Source: an uncultured Lachnospiraceae bacterium (lineage in GTDB: Bacteria; Bacillota; Clostridia; Lachnospirales; Lachnospiraceae). Taken from it: 55,840 bases of DNA. Positions 1 through 8,209 of the stretch are shown here, piece after piece. The stretch is from assembly GCA_902789175.1 (NCBI GenBank), contig CADANF010000011.1:1-55840 (forward strand), in the 5' to 3' direction. Position 1 is the first letter of the stretch. Every line of letters starts with the position of its first letter. The notes under the pieces were generated by a model. The model had not been told where the DNA came from, searched no databases, and saw nothing but the letters and a program-made list of their open reading frames with translations. The translations under genes and the position numbers were made by a program.

Positions 1-1
1 A

Positions 2-577
2 GCGTATTTTGATCAGTTTGTTAACTGGTTTTTAAAGTCCGGACTTATATCAAGTATTCAGCTGGAATGTGCTTATTTGTTATTAAGCTTGTTTTGGGTA
101 GCTGAAGCTTGGGATGATGAAAAGGAAGAAAACAACTCTGAGGTAGAAACAAATCCAGAGACAACGCCAGAAACTAATCAGGAAGCCACACCAGAGACGA
201 ATCCAGGAGATGGACAGATTGGTGGAGGAGAAAATCCAAGAGAAAAAAGTCTAATAAATGTGTCTAATACGAGTGTTAAACACATTCTAAATAACCATAA
301 TCCTAACAGGGTTGCGAAGCAATTACCATATAATGGATATAAAATACGAGAGCACTCAACATATTTCAACAAAGACTGGAGTGATACACAAATTGTAGAG
401 GCAGTTGAATATGGGTATAATGAAGCGTTGAGTCAAGGAATGGGTAAAGGAAAATACACATTTATATATAATGGAGAAACTGTAACTGTATGTTTAGAGG
501 ATGGCCTTCTACAAACGGCCTATGGCGACTATAAGTATACATTAAGTGATTTATTGGATATTTTGAAGGGAAAATAG
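2..577 (+). CDS. C-terminal part of a polymorphic toxin with EndoU-like nuclease domain (5' cut by window edge)
   Basis: The reading frame is open from the first bases of the window to the stop at 575-577, so this is the end of a longer protein. The TTG at 77 is probably just an internal Leu codon. A hydrophobic stretch is followed by an acidic, Pro/Thr-rich linker with repeated 'ETNPET'-like units and then 'GGGENPREKS'. Next comes a compact domain of about 105 residues. It carries KHILNNH, then H in REHSTYF, then W-S-D-x-Q-I, and ends with T-A-Y. This spacing resembles bacterial EndoU-type RNase toxin tips (two His, a late T-x-Y). A variable tip behind a linker, with a small gene immediately after it, is the usual layout of contact-dependent or secreted polymorphic toxins. 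The toxin assignment is fairly likely; the EndoU label is a motif-level judgement. Confidence 0.6.
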   Translation, partial: AYFDQFVNWFLKSGLISSIQLECAYLLLSLFWVAEAWDDEKEENNSEVETNPETTPETNQEATPETNPGDGQIGGGENPREKSLINVSNTSVKHILNNHNPNRVAKQLPYNGYKIREHSTYFNKDWSDTQIVEAVEYGYNEALSQGMGKGKYTFIYNGETVTVCLEDGLLQTAYGDYKYTLSDLLDILKGK

Positions 578-578
578 T

Positions 579-1067
579 ATGTATTTAAGTTGGAAGTTTA
601 ATAATGAAGCTAAAGATATCTCATTAGAAGAGTTTGAAAGAGAAAATGAATTTATTTTCGGTTTTATTATGTTGAAACTTGGTGATTATCAATTGGGATA
701 TATAGCTGACTCATCACCTTATGATGAAGGCGATGAAAATATATCTAGCTATGTTATCAGTTTAATTAAGTGTGGAATTGTTTTATATCTAGGACAAGAA
801 TTTAAAATACAGCTTTTGAGTAGCAATTTACTAGACTTACAAGCAAAAAGTAACGGAACAAATGTATATATTAAAGTAGTACATAACGAATCAGGTGAAG
901 TGGAGTACTCCTATGAAATTTTATTTAAAGATTTAATCAAAGAAATAAAAGATAATTATCATAAATATATAGGAGATATTCAGAAAATGAATAGCGATTT
1001 GCTCGAATCGAGGATTGTTAAATTAACAAATAAGTATTATGAAATTCTAATGAAATTATTACATTGA
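579..1067 (+). CDS. Putative immunity protein for the upstream toxin
   Basis: A 162-residue soluble acidic protein with no signal peptide or membrane segment and no family I recognise. The ATG lies 1 nt after the toxin stop, with a GAAGGG ribosome binding site inside the toxin's last codons, so the two are translationally coupled. A small acidic cytosolic protein directly behind a toxin tip is the classic position of a cognate immunity protein that binds and blocks the nuclease domain. The function is inferred from position only. Confidence 0.6.
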   Translation: MYLSWKFNNEAKDISLEEFERENEFIFGFIMLKLGDYQLGYIADSSPYDEGDENISSYVISLIKCGIVLYLGQEFKIQLLSSNLLDLQAKSNGTNVYIKVVHNESGEVEYSYEILFKDLIKEIKDNYHKYIGDIQKMNSDLLESRIVKLTNKYYEILMKLLH

Positions 1068-1199
1068 AAGTATTGTACCAAGTAGCGTTATATCGCTTTT
1101 TGATCTTTAAGATAGATGATGGACTCGCTAGGTATTTAATGGACGGATGGGGATGGGGAGATTGTCCCAAATCCATTTGAATAATGAGGAGAAATCATA

Positions 1200-1570
1200 A
1201 TAAGAGTAAAAGATTTTAAAGTTGAAGATTATTATTATCCTAGTAGAAGATTTCAATTATTGTTTTATCAGGTATCTCATGGTGAAATGATAATAAGAAG
1301 TCATAAAAATGATACCTGCAGAGAAATTAATCATAATCATTCAATTGATATATACTTTGGTGACGTAACATATATGGAAATTCCAAGAGATTTAAATGGT
1401 ATTATTTTTTAAATTCAAAAATAGAAAAAGAGATTACAGAAGATGAAATTATAGTAATTATATCGAATGCAAAAGAATATTATATTGTCGCATCCGTTAT
1501 ATCTGTATTAAAAAATGATTTATCATATATGGAATTGCCCATACATTGTTTTTTACATGACGATAAATAG
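1200..1570 (+). pseudogene. Decayed immunity-like gene, frameshifted in a T-run
   Basis: Two open segments join into one protein of about 120 residues. The first reads from about 1200 (I-R-V-K-D-F-K-V-E-D) to a TAA just after the run of six T near 1406-1411. The second continues one frame over as N-S-K-I-E-K-E-I-T-E-D and ends at TAG 1568-1570. Adding one T to the run restores a single frame. No normal start codon is present: a GAGGAG ribosome binding site at 1187-1192 is followed at the right distance by ATA, as if ATG had mutated. The context (directly behind a toxin/immunity pair) suggests a second orphan immunity gene. A sequencing error in the T-run is possible for the frameshift but would not explain the lost start. 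Confidence 0.5.
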
Positions 1571-1579
1571 TGGTTATAG

Positions 1580-1675
1580 CATTTTAATTGGATATCAGTA
1601 AGCAAGGGGAATGGAGAAAAAATAGTTATGTTAAAAATAGAAAGTGATGATGGTTTTTATAAAATTATATTATGA
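1580..1675 (+). pseudogene. Remnant of a further small gene before the inverted repeat
   Basis: A frame open from 1580 ends at a TGA near 1673-1675 and reads, at its end, E-K-I-V-M-L-K-I-E-S-D-D-G-F-Y. It looks like the tail of a small protein. An ATG at 1628 would give only 15 residues. The stop falls inside the left arm of the inverted repeat at 1670-1729, so that element may have replaced the original 3' end. It is probably debris of the immunity array; no function is assignable. Confidence 0.25.
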
Positions 1676-1729
1676 TGTGGGTGTCAAAAGTCGGTCTTCA
1701 AATTCCGACTTTTGACACCCACATCATAA
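1670..1729. repeat. Perfect 25-bp inverted repeat with 10-nt loop
   Basis: Arms 1670-1694 and 1705-1729 are exactly complementary and the loop is 1695-1704. The arms contain GTGTCAAAAGTCGG and its complement. No T-run follows the right arm, so this is not a textbook intrinsic terminator. It could be a REP/MITE-like element or an RNA stabiliser. It lies between toxin/immunity debris and pepF. Confidence 0.8.
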
Positions 1730-1772
1730 CATTATATTCCCATTACCTCGTGAACTGAGGAAATATAGGATT

Positions 1773-1807
1773 AAAAAATGCGATACATTTATTGTGCCGC
1801 ATTTTTT
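1773..1807. terminator. Possible weak terminator before pepF
   Basis: AAAAAATGCG (1773-1782) pairs with CGCATTTTTT (1798-1807), giving an A-T-rich stem followed by T residues. It could end transcripts arriving from the toxin region. The extended -10-like TGATATAAT at 1815-1823, just downstream, probably starts the pepF transcript. Confidence 0.4.
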
Positions 1808-1893
1808 TGCGGAATGATATAATTTTATGGTGATAAAATATGGGGAGATTAGGCGCAGAGTATTATAAAAGAAGATGATATAAAGGAGAAAAT

Positions 1894-3810
1894 ATGGCAA
1901 AGGAATTAAAAGAAAGAAAAGATATGGATCCTAAATATATGTGGGATCTCTCAACCTTATTTGGAAGTGATGAGGCTTGGGAAGAAGCGTTAAAAAATGT
2001 GGATTCTTGTATAAAAAAAGTAGCAGACTTTGAGGGAAAGCTTAATAGTGCTGAAAATATCAGGAAATATGCTGAGGCACGTACAGAGACAGAAAGAAAG
2101 ACAAATAATCTTTTTGTTTATTCATATTTAAGAAAATGCGAAGATGCAAGAAATCCAAAGGCACAGGAAATGTATCAGAGAGCTTATGCAAAGCAGGTTG
2201 AATTTATGGCTGCAATCTCATTTGCAGAGCCGGAGATACTTTCCCTTCCTGAAGAGGTTTTAGAGTCGGTTACTAAAGATCCGCTTCTTTCTGATTACGA
2301 AAGAATGATGACAAAGCTTTTAAGAGAGAAGCCACATAAGCTTTCGGCAGCAGAAGAGAAAATTATTGCCAGTCTTGAAGAAGCTCTTAGTACAGGCAGA
2401 GATGTTTCAGATAACCTGCAGGATGCAGACCTTACTTTCGAGCCTGCTTTAAATAAGGACAATGAATCAGTAGAGATTTCTCAGTCTAACTATATTCTTT
2501 GTCAGTCAGGGGAAGATAGGATCTTAAGAGAGAATTCATTTAAGAGCTACTATAAATCATATAAGCAGCATATCAATACCCTCGCAGCAGCCTATAACGG
2601 AAATGTCAAGTATGCTACAGTTGTGGCTTCTTTAAAACATTTTGGTTCATCAAGAGAAATGTTTATGGCTTCAGAAAATGTACCTGTTTCAGTTTATGAC
2701 AGTCTTATCAAGGTTGTAAGAGACAGAATGAAGGACATGTATAGATATGTGGCTTTAAGAAAGAAGATACTGGGCTTAAGTGAACTGCATTATTATGATA
2801 TATATGCACCTCTTGCAGGAGAATTTGAGAAGAGCTATAGCTATGATGAAGCTGTTAACGAAATGCTTCTTGCTACAGAACCACTTGGTAAAAAATATAC
2901 AGATGTAGTGAAGAGAGGCGTTGAGACTGGCTGGATAGATGTATATCCAAACAAAGGAAAACATAGTGGTGCATATTCTTATGGTACATATGATTCAGAT
3001 CCATATATCCTTACTAATTTTGTAGGAAATATTGATAGTGTATCAACTCTTGTCCATGAGATGGGACATTCAATGCATAGCTATTTTTCAAATCACTGCC
3101 AGCCACCACAGAATTCTGAGTATACTATATTTGTTGCAGAGGTAGCTTCAACCGTTAATGAGAATCTGCTTATTGAAAGGCTGCTTAGAGAAAATAAGGA
3201 AAAGTTAGATAAGGAAGGGTTAAGCGCAGAAGAAAGGAAGGCTTTAAAGACTGAAAGGATATCACTATTAAATCAGTATTTAGAAGGATTTAAAGGTACT
3301 GTATTCCGTCAGACTATGTTTGCTGAGTTTGAACTTCGTGCTCATAAAGCCGCTGAAGATGGAGAAGCATTAAATGCAGAAAAGTTAAATTCTATTTACG
3401 AGGAACTTATCCGTGATTATTTTGGAGAAGAACTCGTGATAGATGAAGAAGTAAAATATGAATGGGCGAGAATCCCTCATTTCTATACTCCATTCTATGT
3501 TTATAAATATGCTACCAGTTACTCAGCTGCAGTTGCTATTTCAGAAGCTATCCTTAAGGAAAATGATAAGATAAATGCAGTATTAGAATTAGGTGGTGCA
3601 GAGGCAGAAAAAATTGCAGGTGTTGATAAATCAGACTTAAATCCTGCAGTTAAGAGATTTATAGAATTCCTTTCAATGGGAGGAAGCCGTGATCCTCTTG
3701 ATGAGCTGAGTCATGCAGGGGTTGACCTTAGTAAGCCTGAAGCAATAGAAAAGGCTCTTGATAAATTCAAAGCTGTATTAGACGAAGTAGAATGTCTTAT
3801 AAATGAATAA
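1894..3810 (+). CDS. pepF: Oligoendopeptidase F (M3B metallopeptidase)
   Basis: Cytosolic zinc endopeptidase that cuts oligopeptides of roughly 7-17 residues in peptide turnover. The protein has 638 residues, slightly above the usual ~600. The zinc site is visible as HEMGH at about residues 388-392 (H-E-x-x-H). A Glu of F-V-A-E-V-A-S-T-V-N-E, about 25 residues later, is the expected third ligand. The N-terminal half is the all-helical region typical of PepF. The ATG at 1894 has an AAAGGAGAA ribosome binding site. The gene stands alone, with a candidate extended -10 (TGATATAAT, 1815-1823) upstream and a strong hairpin downstream. No signal peptide is present. Confidence 0.95.
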   Translation: MAKELKERKDMDPKYMWDLSTLFGSDEAWEEALKNVDSCIKKVADFEGKLNSAENIRKYAEARTETERKTNNLFVYSYLRKCEDARNPKAQEMYQRAYAKQVEFMAAISFAEPEILSLPEEVLESVTKDPLLSDYERMMTKLLREKPHKLSAAEEKIIASLEEALSTGRDVSDNLQDADLTFEPALNKDNESVEISQSNYILCQSGEDRILRENSFKSYYKSYKQHINTLAAAYNGNVKYATVVASLKHFGSSREMFMASENVPVSVYDSLIKVVRDRMKDMYRYVALRKKILGLSELHYYDIYAPLAGEFEKSYSYDEAVNEMLLATEPLGKKYTDVVKRGVETGWIDVYPNKGKHSGAYSYGTYDSDPYILTNFVGNIDSVSTLVHEMGHSMHSYFSNHCQPPQNSEYTIFVAEVASTVNENLLIERLLRENKEKLDKEGLSAEERKALKTERISLLNQYLEGFKGTVFRQTMFAEFELRAHKAAEDGEALNAEKLNSIYEELIRDYFGEELVIDEEVKYEWARIPHFYTPFYVYKYATSYSAAVAISEAILKENDKINAVLELGGAEAEKIAGVDKSDLNPAVKRFIEFLSMGGSRDPLDELSHAGVDLSKPEAIEKALDKFKAVLDEVECLINE

Positions 3811-3856
3811 GTTTTAACATAATAGTTTGGCTATTATATTAAAAGATAGTTAGAAT

Positions 3857-3911
3857 AAAAATAAGTCGTTGGTACAGATAATTTAATCTGTTTCCAACGA
3901 CTTATTTTTTA
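3857..3911. terminator. Bidirectional terminator between pepF and the NSS transporter
   Basis: AAAAATAAGTCGTTGG (3857-3872) pairs perfectly with 3894-3909. An inner ACAGAT/ATCTGT pair (3874-3879, 3886-3891) extends the stem. It has A and T runs on both flanks and so serves both convergent genes. The right arm overlaps the stop codon of the minus-strand transporter. Confidence 0.9.
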
Positions 3912-5282
3912 ATGCATAAAGTAATCTGCAATTCCGTATATAGCCAGGAAGCCAACTATTAAAGGAAGAATAAAACGATAATAGAAGGAAATCCATTTGG
4001 CCATTTTTACACCTTTTCCAGTATTAACTTCCTCAAGATATTTTTCAAATCCCCATCCGCGTTTTGAAGTACAGAAAAGGATGATAACAAGAGAACCTAC
4101 TGGAAGGCATATATTACTTACAAAGAAATCTTCAATGTCCATAATGCACTTGCCCTGTTTAAAAAGGTGAGCATTCTGCCAAAGGTTAAATCCAAGGGCA
4201 CAAGGTATGGAACCAATTGAAATAACAATACCATTAATAAGGGCTGCCTTTTTACGGGAGATTTTAAAGATATCAATTGCAAAGCTGATATCATTTTCAA
4301 ATACACCAATCATAGTTGAAAGGGCGGCAAATGTAAGGAAGAGGAAGAAAAGACTTCCCCAGATTCTGCCACCTGGCATTGAAGCAAATACTCGAGGTAT
4401 TGTAAGGAATATAAGATTTGGACCCGCATCAGGTGCAATTCCGTAGGCAAAGCATGCAGGGAATATTATAAGACCTGAAACGAAAGCTACAAATGTATCA
4501 AGGCCGGCAACAATGGATGCTTCGCCCAGGAGACTTCTTTCTTTTCCGATATAACTTCCGAAGATAAGCATACTTCCCATACCGATACTGAGGGTAAAGA
4601 AACTCTGGTTTAATGCCTTATATATGATGTTACCTAAACCATTTGCTTTAATATTCTTAAGAGATGGTTTTAAGTAAAATGATATTCCTTCTGCGGCACC
4701 TGGAAGTGTAAGACTTCTGATACCAAGAACTAACATGATGACTATAAGAGCTATCATCATATATTTTGTAATAGTTTCAACACTCTTTTCTAAACCTGCA
4801 GAACAGATTAAAACGGTAAGGGCCATGATACAGAGCATGGCGATAATAAGAATGTGAGGACTAGACATCATGTTTTCATGTATAGAACTGATCTGATCTG
4901 AAGAAGTTGCTTCAAATTTTCCTTTTGCCATAAGGTAAAAGTAATAAAGAAACCATCCGCTTACAACCGAATAAAACATAAGAAGTATATAATTACCAGC
5001 CATGGCAAGATATCCTATGAGATGCCATTTGCTATTGGAAGGTTCAAGAGCCCTAAAGGCAGGTAGGATGGATTTTTTGCTGGCACGTCCTATGGCATAT
5101 TCCATTGTGATGATCGGTATCCCTAAAATACAAAGAAATAAGAGATATATCAAAACAAATAATCCACCACCGCATTGTCCGGTGATATAAGGGAAGCGCC
5201 ATACATTTCCGATTCCTATGGCACATCCTGCAGAGAGTAAGATAAATCCCAGACGGGATCCTAAACTTTCACGTTCTTTCAT
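3909..5282 (-). CDS. Sodium-dependent transporter of the NSS (SNF) family
   Basis: Na+-coupled secondary transporter, probably for an amino acid, in the cytoplasmic membrane. The 457-residue protein opens with the NSS hallmark G-x-G-N-V-W-R-F-P-Y in the first membrane segment. It has about 11-12 hydrophobic segments, including the conserved Q-S-F-F-T-L-S-I-G-M-G motif of TM6. Bacterial members (LeuT, MhsT, TnaT) have this size. Substrate cannot be read from the sequence. The start is supported by GAGGAA about 9 nt upstream on the minus strand. It is convergent with pepF and monocistronic. Confidence 0.93.
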   Translation of the reverse strand: MKERESLGSRLGFILLSAGCAIGIGNVWRFPYITGQCGGGLFVLIYLLFLCILGIPIITMEYAIGRASKKSILPAFRALEPSNSKWHLIGYLAMAGNYILLMFYSVVSGWFLYYFYLMAKGKFEATSSDQISSIHENMMSSPHILIIAMLCIMALTVLICSAGLEKSVETITKYMMIALIVIMLVLGIRSLTLPGAAEGISFYLKPSLKNIKANGLGNIIYKALNQSFFTLSIGMGSMLIFGSYIGKERSLLGEASIVAGLDTFVAFVSGLIIFPACFAYGIAPDAGPNLIFLTIPRVFASMPGGRIWGSLFFLFLTFAALSTMIGVFENDISFAIDIFKISRKKAALINGIVISIGSIPCALGFNLWQNAHLFKQGKCIMDIEDFFVSNICLPVGSLVIILFCTSKRGWGFEKYLEEVNTGKGVKMAKWISFYYRFILPLIVGFLAIYGIADYFMH

Positions 5283-5661
5283 TAATAAGATTCCTCATTT
5301 TAAGTTATATTTTTTGACACGGTGATTCACTGCTTTGATTTAACGCGTCACAGCGATATATTTTCTCAAAAACTAATGAATTTTACAAATTTAAAAAACA
5401 AAAAAGAGTTGGCCTATAAGAGAATTTTAAAGAAAAAATTATGCTGTATCACCTAAGTGATAAGAAGAGTTGAGCCCAAAAAATAAAGTGACAAAATAGA
5501 TAAAGTTTAAAATATGATTTTCTTTAATGAGCATTTATGAACAAAAAATAATTTGAACTGGCTACTATGTGTGCTATAATACGATGCAAAACGTAAAAAA
5601 ATATTGTAGAACAAAGCATTTGGTGAAAATTTTATTTTTACAGGCAGAAAGGAATCGTTAT
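5283..5661. other. Intergenic region between divergent NSS transporter and argC
   Basis: About 380 bp, AT-rich, with no convincing gene. It holds the argC promoter (5553-5580) and a small palindrome, TATCAC-CTAA-GTGATA (5447-5462), that could be an operator half-site pair. An in-frame extension of argC back to 5569 is open but begins inside the promoter. I see no riboswitch or T-box. Confidence 0.5.
5553..5580 (+). promoter_or_regulatory. SigA-type promoter of argC
   Basis: TTGAAC (5553-5558), a 16-nt spacer and TATAAT (5575-5580) lie about 80 bp before the argC ATG. Confidence 0.7.
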
Positions 5662-6597
5662 ATGAAAACAAAAGTTTATATCGATGGACAGAGTGGAACA
5701 ACAGGTCTCCAGATCTATGACAGAATCGGTGCAAGAGAAGATCTAGAACTTCTTAGAATTGATGAAGATAAGCGCCATGATAAAGAAGAAAGACGAAAAT
5801 TCCTTAATGCTGCTGACATTGTTTTTCTTTGTCTTCCGGATGATGGGGCAAGGGAAGCAGTATCAATGATAGATAATCCTGATGTACGAGTAATTGATGC
5901 ATCAACAGCACATAGAACAAATGATGACTGGGTATATGGTTATCCTGAACTTTCAAGAGAACAGAGAGAAAAGATAAGAAATGGTAAGAGGGTGGCAAAT
6001 CCGGGATGTCATGCAACAGGTATCATCAGTACAACAGCTCCCCTTGTAAAGATGGGAATACTTCCTATTGATTATCCACTTAGCTGTTATTCACTTTCAG
6101 GCTATTCAGGTGGCGGAAAGAAAATGATAGCTGATTATGAAGCAAAAGATAGAGATAAAAAATATGACGCACCTTGTAATTATGCCTTAGGGCTTACTCA
6201 TAAGCATGTTCCTGAGATAACAAAGATCGCAGGATTAAAATATGCGCCTGTATTTATGCCGGTTGTAGATGATTATTATAAGGGAATGGCATCCAGCGTA
6301 ATGCTTCATAACAGACTTCTTAATGGAGTAAAAACACCGGAAGATATCTGCAAAAAGCTTCAGGAATATTATAAGGATGAACATTTTGTAAGAGTCCTTC
6401 CATTTGGTGAGCATGATGCAAGAATTTACAGCAATGCACTGGCAGGAACTAACTATCTTGACATAATCGTAGATGGAAATGAAGAACATACATGCCTTAT
6501 AGCATTATTTGATAACCTTGGCAAGGGTGCTTCAGGGGCTGCTGTTCAGAATATGAATATCATGCTTGGTATTGATGAAAATACAGGACTTGAATAA
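5662..6597 (+). CDS. argC: N-acetyl-gamma-glutamyl-phosphate reductase (short, type 2)
   Basis: NADPH-dependent reduction of N-acetylglutamyl phosphate to the semialdehyde, third step of arginine/ornithine synthesis, cytosolic. At 311 residues it fits the short ArgC2 type (about 310) rather than the ~345-residue type. It starts M-K-T-K-V-Y-I-D-G-Q-S-G-T-T-G, the nucleotide-binding loop. The catalytic Cys lies in N-P-G-C-H-A-T-G. The ATG at 5662 is chosen because AGAAAGGAA precedes it and because the upstream in-frame extension overlaps the promoter -10. No other arg gene is nearby. A MATE exporter follows after 35 bp and may be co-transcribed. Confidence 0.92.
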   Translation: MKTKVYIDGQSGTTGLQIYDRIGAREDLELLRIDEDKRHDKEERRKFLNAADIVFLCLPDDGAREAVSMIDNPDVRVIDASTAHRTNDDWVYGYPELSREQREKIRNGKRVANPGCHATGIISTTAPLVKMGILPIDYPLSCYSLSGYSGGGKKMIADYEAKDRDKKYDAPCNYALGLTHKHVPEITKIAGLKYAPVFMPVVDDYYKGMASSVMLHNRLLNGVKTPEDICKKLQEYYKDEHFVRVLPFGEHDARIYSNALAGTNYLDIIVDGNEEHTCLIALFDNLGKGASGAAVQNMNIMLGIDENTGLE

Positions 6598-6632
6598 TAG
6601 GCCTTAAAAAACATTTATAGAAACAGGTAATT

Positions 6633-8072
6633 ATGGATCAGAATTTTATGAAGACGAGGAGAGTTTTTCCTCTTGTTATCGCCATGGCTTGTCCCATGGC
6701 GATTTCAATGCTCGTCAATTCTTTATATAACATAATAGACAGCTATTTTGTAGCAAAGATAAGCGAGGATGCAATGACTGCACTCTCGCTTTGTTATCCT
6801 GTGCAGAATATGATTACTTCAGTAGGCGTAGGATTTGGCATAGGAATAAATGCAGCTATAGCCTATTATCTTGGAGCAAAAGACAAAAAAACTGCTGATG
6901 CAGCGGCATCTCATGGCCTTATCCACAGCGTGATCCAGGGAATTCTTCTTACTTTTATAACCATAGGCATAATGCCATATTTCCTTAAAACTTTTACAGA
7001 GAATAAGGATATAATCCAGTTTGCTCTTGATTATTCAAGAATAGCATTTCTTGGAGCTGTTATCATTACAACACAGATTGCCTTAGAAAAGACATTTCAG
7101 GCGGTTGGAATGATGAAGGTTTCAATGGCGGCTATGATGGCAGGATTTATAACCAATATAATTCTCGATCCTATGATGATATTCGGTTTTGGACCAATCC
7201 CTAAGATGGGGATAAAGGGAGCAGCACTTGCCACAGTTTTAGGCCAGATGGTAACACTTATCATTTATATCCTGGTATTTAAGAAAAAAGGAATAGGTGT
7301 CACATTTGACTTTAAAAATATGAAGGAAAGCCGCTTCATAGTAAAGCGTCTTTATTCTGTTGGAATTCCGGGGACCCTTAATATGGTGCTTCCGTCAGTA
7401 CTTATCACTGCCCTTAATGGGATACTCTCAAATGATACTTATGTGCTTTTGTTAGGCAGTTATTATAAACTTCAGACTTTCCTATATCTTACTGTAAATG
7501 GAATAGTTCAGGGTATCAGGCCTATAGTAGGATATAACTATGGGGCAAAGGAAATGAAGCGGGTAAAGCAGATCTTTTTTACTGCTTTAGGACTTGCTGC
7601 ATTTGTCATGCTTATAGGGACAGTTCTTTGCCATATGATTCCGGGAGAATTAATAGGGATATTTGTAAAAACAGAAGAAACAGCAGCTCTTGGAGTAACA
7701 ACTTTAAAGATCATCAGTTTAGGTTTTATCATATCTTCTATTTCAGTTATTGCCTGCGGAACTCTTGAGGGACTCGGAAAAGGACTGCCATCGCTTATCA
7801 TTTCGGTATTTAGATATGTTGTAGTTATTATACCGGTGGCTTATATCCTAAATACTAATTTGGGCGTTAATGGAGTCTGGGCGGCATTTCCTGTTACAGA
7901 GATAATAGTTGCGATAGTATCATTCGTGATAATCTGTAAAGTTTTGGGAAAAAAGGAAAAATTCAGAGGACGATATAATAATGACTATAGTCCAAAGTAT
8001 AAAGAACCTTATGATATCTATGCTAAAGCAAGAGATCATGCCAGAAATATAAAGAAAAATTCAAATAAATAG
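6633..8072 (+). CDS. MATE-family efflux transporter
   Basis: Multidrug/toxin exporter, Na+ or H+ antiport, in the cytoplasmic membrane. The 479 residues contain about 12 hydrophobic segments in two related halves (P-L-V-I-A-M-A-C-P and later Y-S-V-G-I-P-G-T-L-N). The motif G-I-R-P-I-V-G-Y-N-Y-G-A-K typical of this family lies near residue 300. The charged tail after the last segment is cytosolic. The ribosome binding site is weak (ACAGG). It lies 35 bp after argC. Substrate unknown. Confidence 0.93.
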   Translation: MDQNFMKTRRVFPLVIAMACPMAISMLVNSLYNIIDSYFVAKISEDAMTALSLCYPVQNMITSVGVGFGIGINAAIAYYLGAKDKKTADAAASHGLIHSVIQGILLTFITIGIMPYFLKTFTENKDIIQFALDYSRIAFLGAVIITTQIALEKTFQAVGMMKVSMAAMMAGFITNIILDPMMIFGFGPIPKMGIKGAALATVLGQMVTLIIYILVFKKKGIGVTFDFKNMKESRFIVKRLYSVGIPGTLNMVLPSVLITALNGILSNDTYVLLLGSYYKLQTFLYLTVNGIVQGIRPIVGYNYGAKEMKRVKQIFFTALGLAAFVMLIGTVLCHMIPGELIGIFVKTEETAALGVTTLKIISLGFIISSISVIACGTLEGLGKGLPSLIISVFRYVVVIIPVAYILNTNLGVNGVWAAFPVTEIIVAIVSFVIICKVLGKKEKFRGRYNNDYSPKYKEPYDIYAKARDHARNIKKNSNK

Positions 8073-8116
8073 CTAAATTGTTCAGAAAAAGTTCACTCTT
8101 TATAGGGGTTAAGACA

Positions 8117-8145
8117 TTGACGTGGTAGGATATTCACCATATACT
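8117..8145 (+). promoter_or_regulatory. SigA-type promoter of the RND exporter
   Basis: TTGACG (8117-8122), a 17-nt spacer and TATACT (8140-8145) lie 65 bp before the ATG at 8210. Confidence 0.7.
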
Positions 8146-8209
8146 GATTGTACAAAATGTATTAATAAGACTAGAATCTTATCCGGCTTTTAATGAGGGA
8201 GAGAACGAC

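Noticed and set aside
5569-5661. Longer N-terminus for ArgC
   Set aside because: The upstream start lies within the promoter -10 and the ArgC nucleotide-binding fold begins at 5662.
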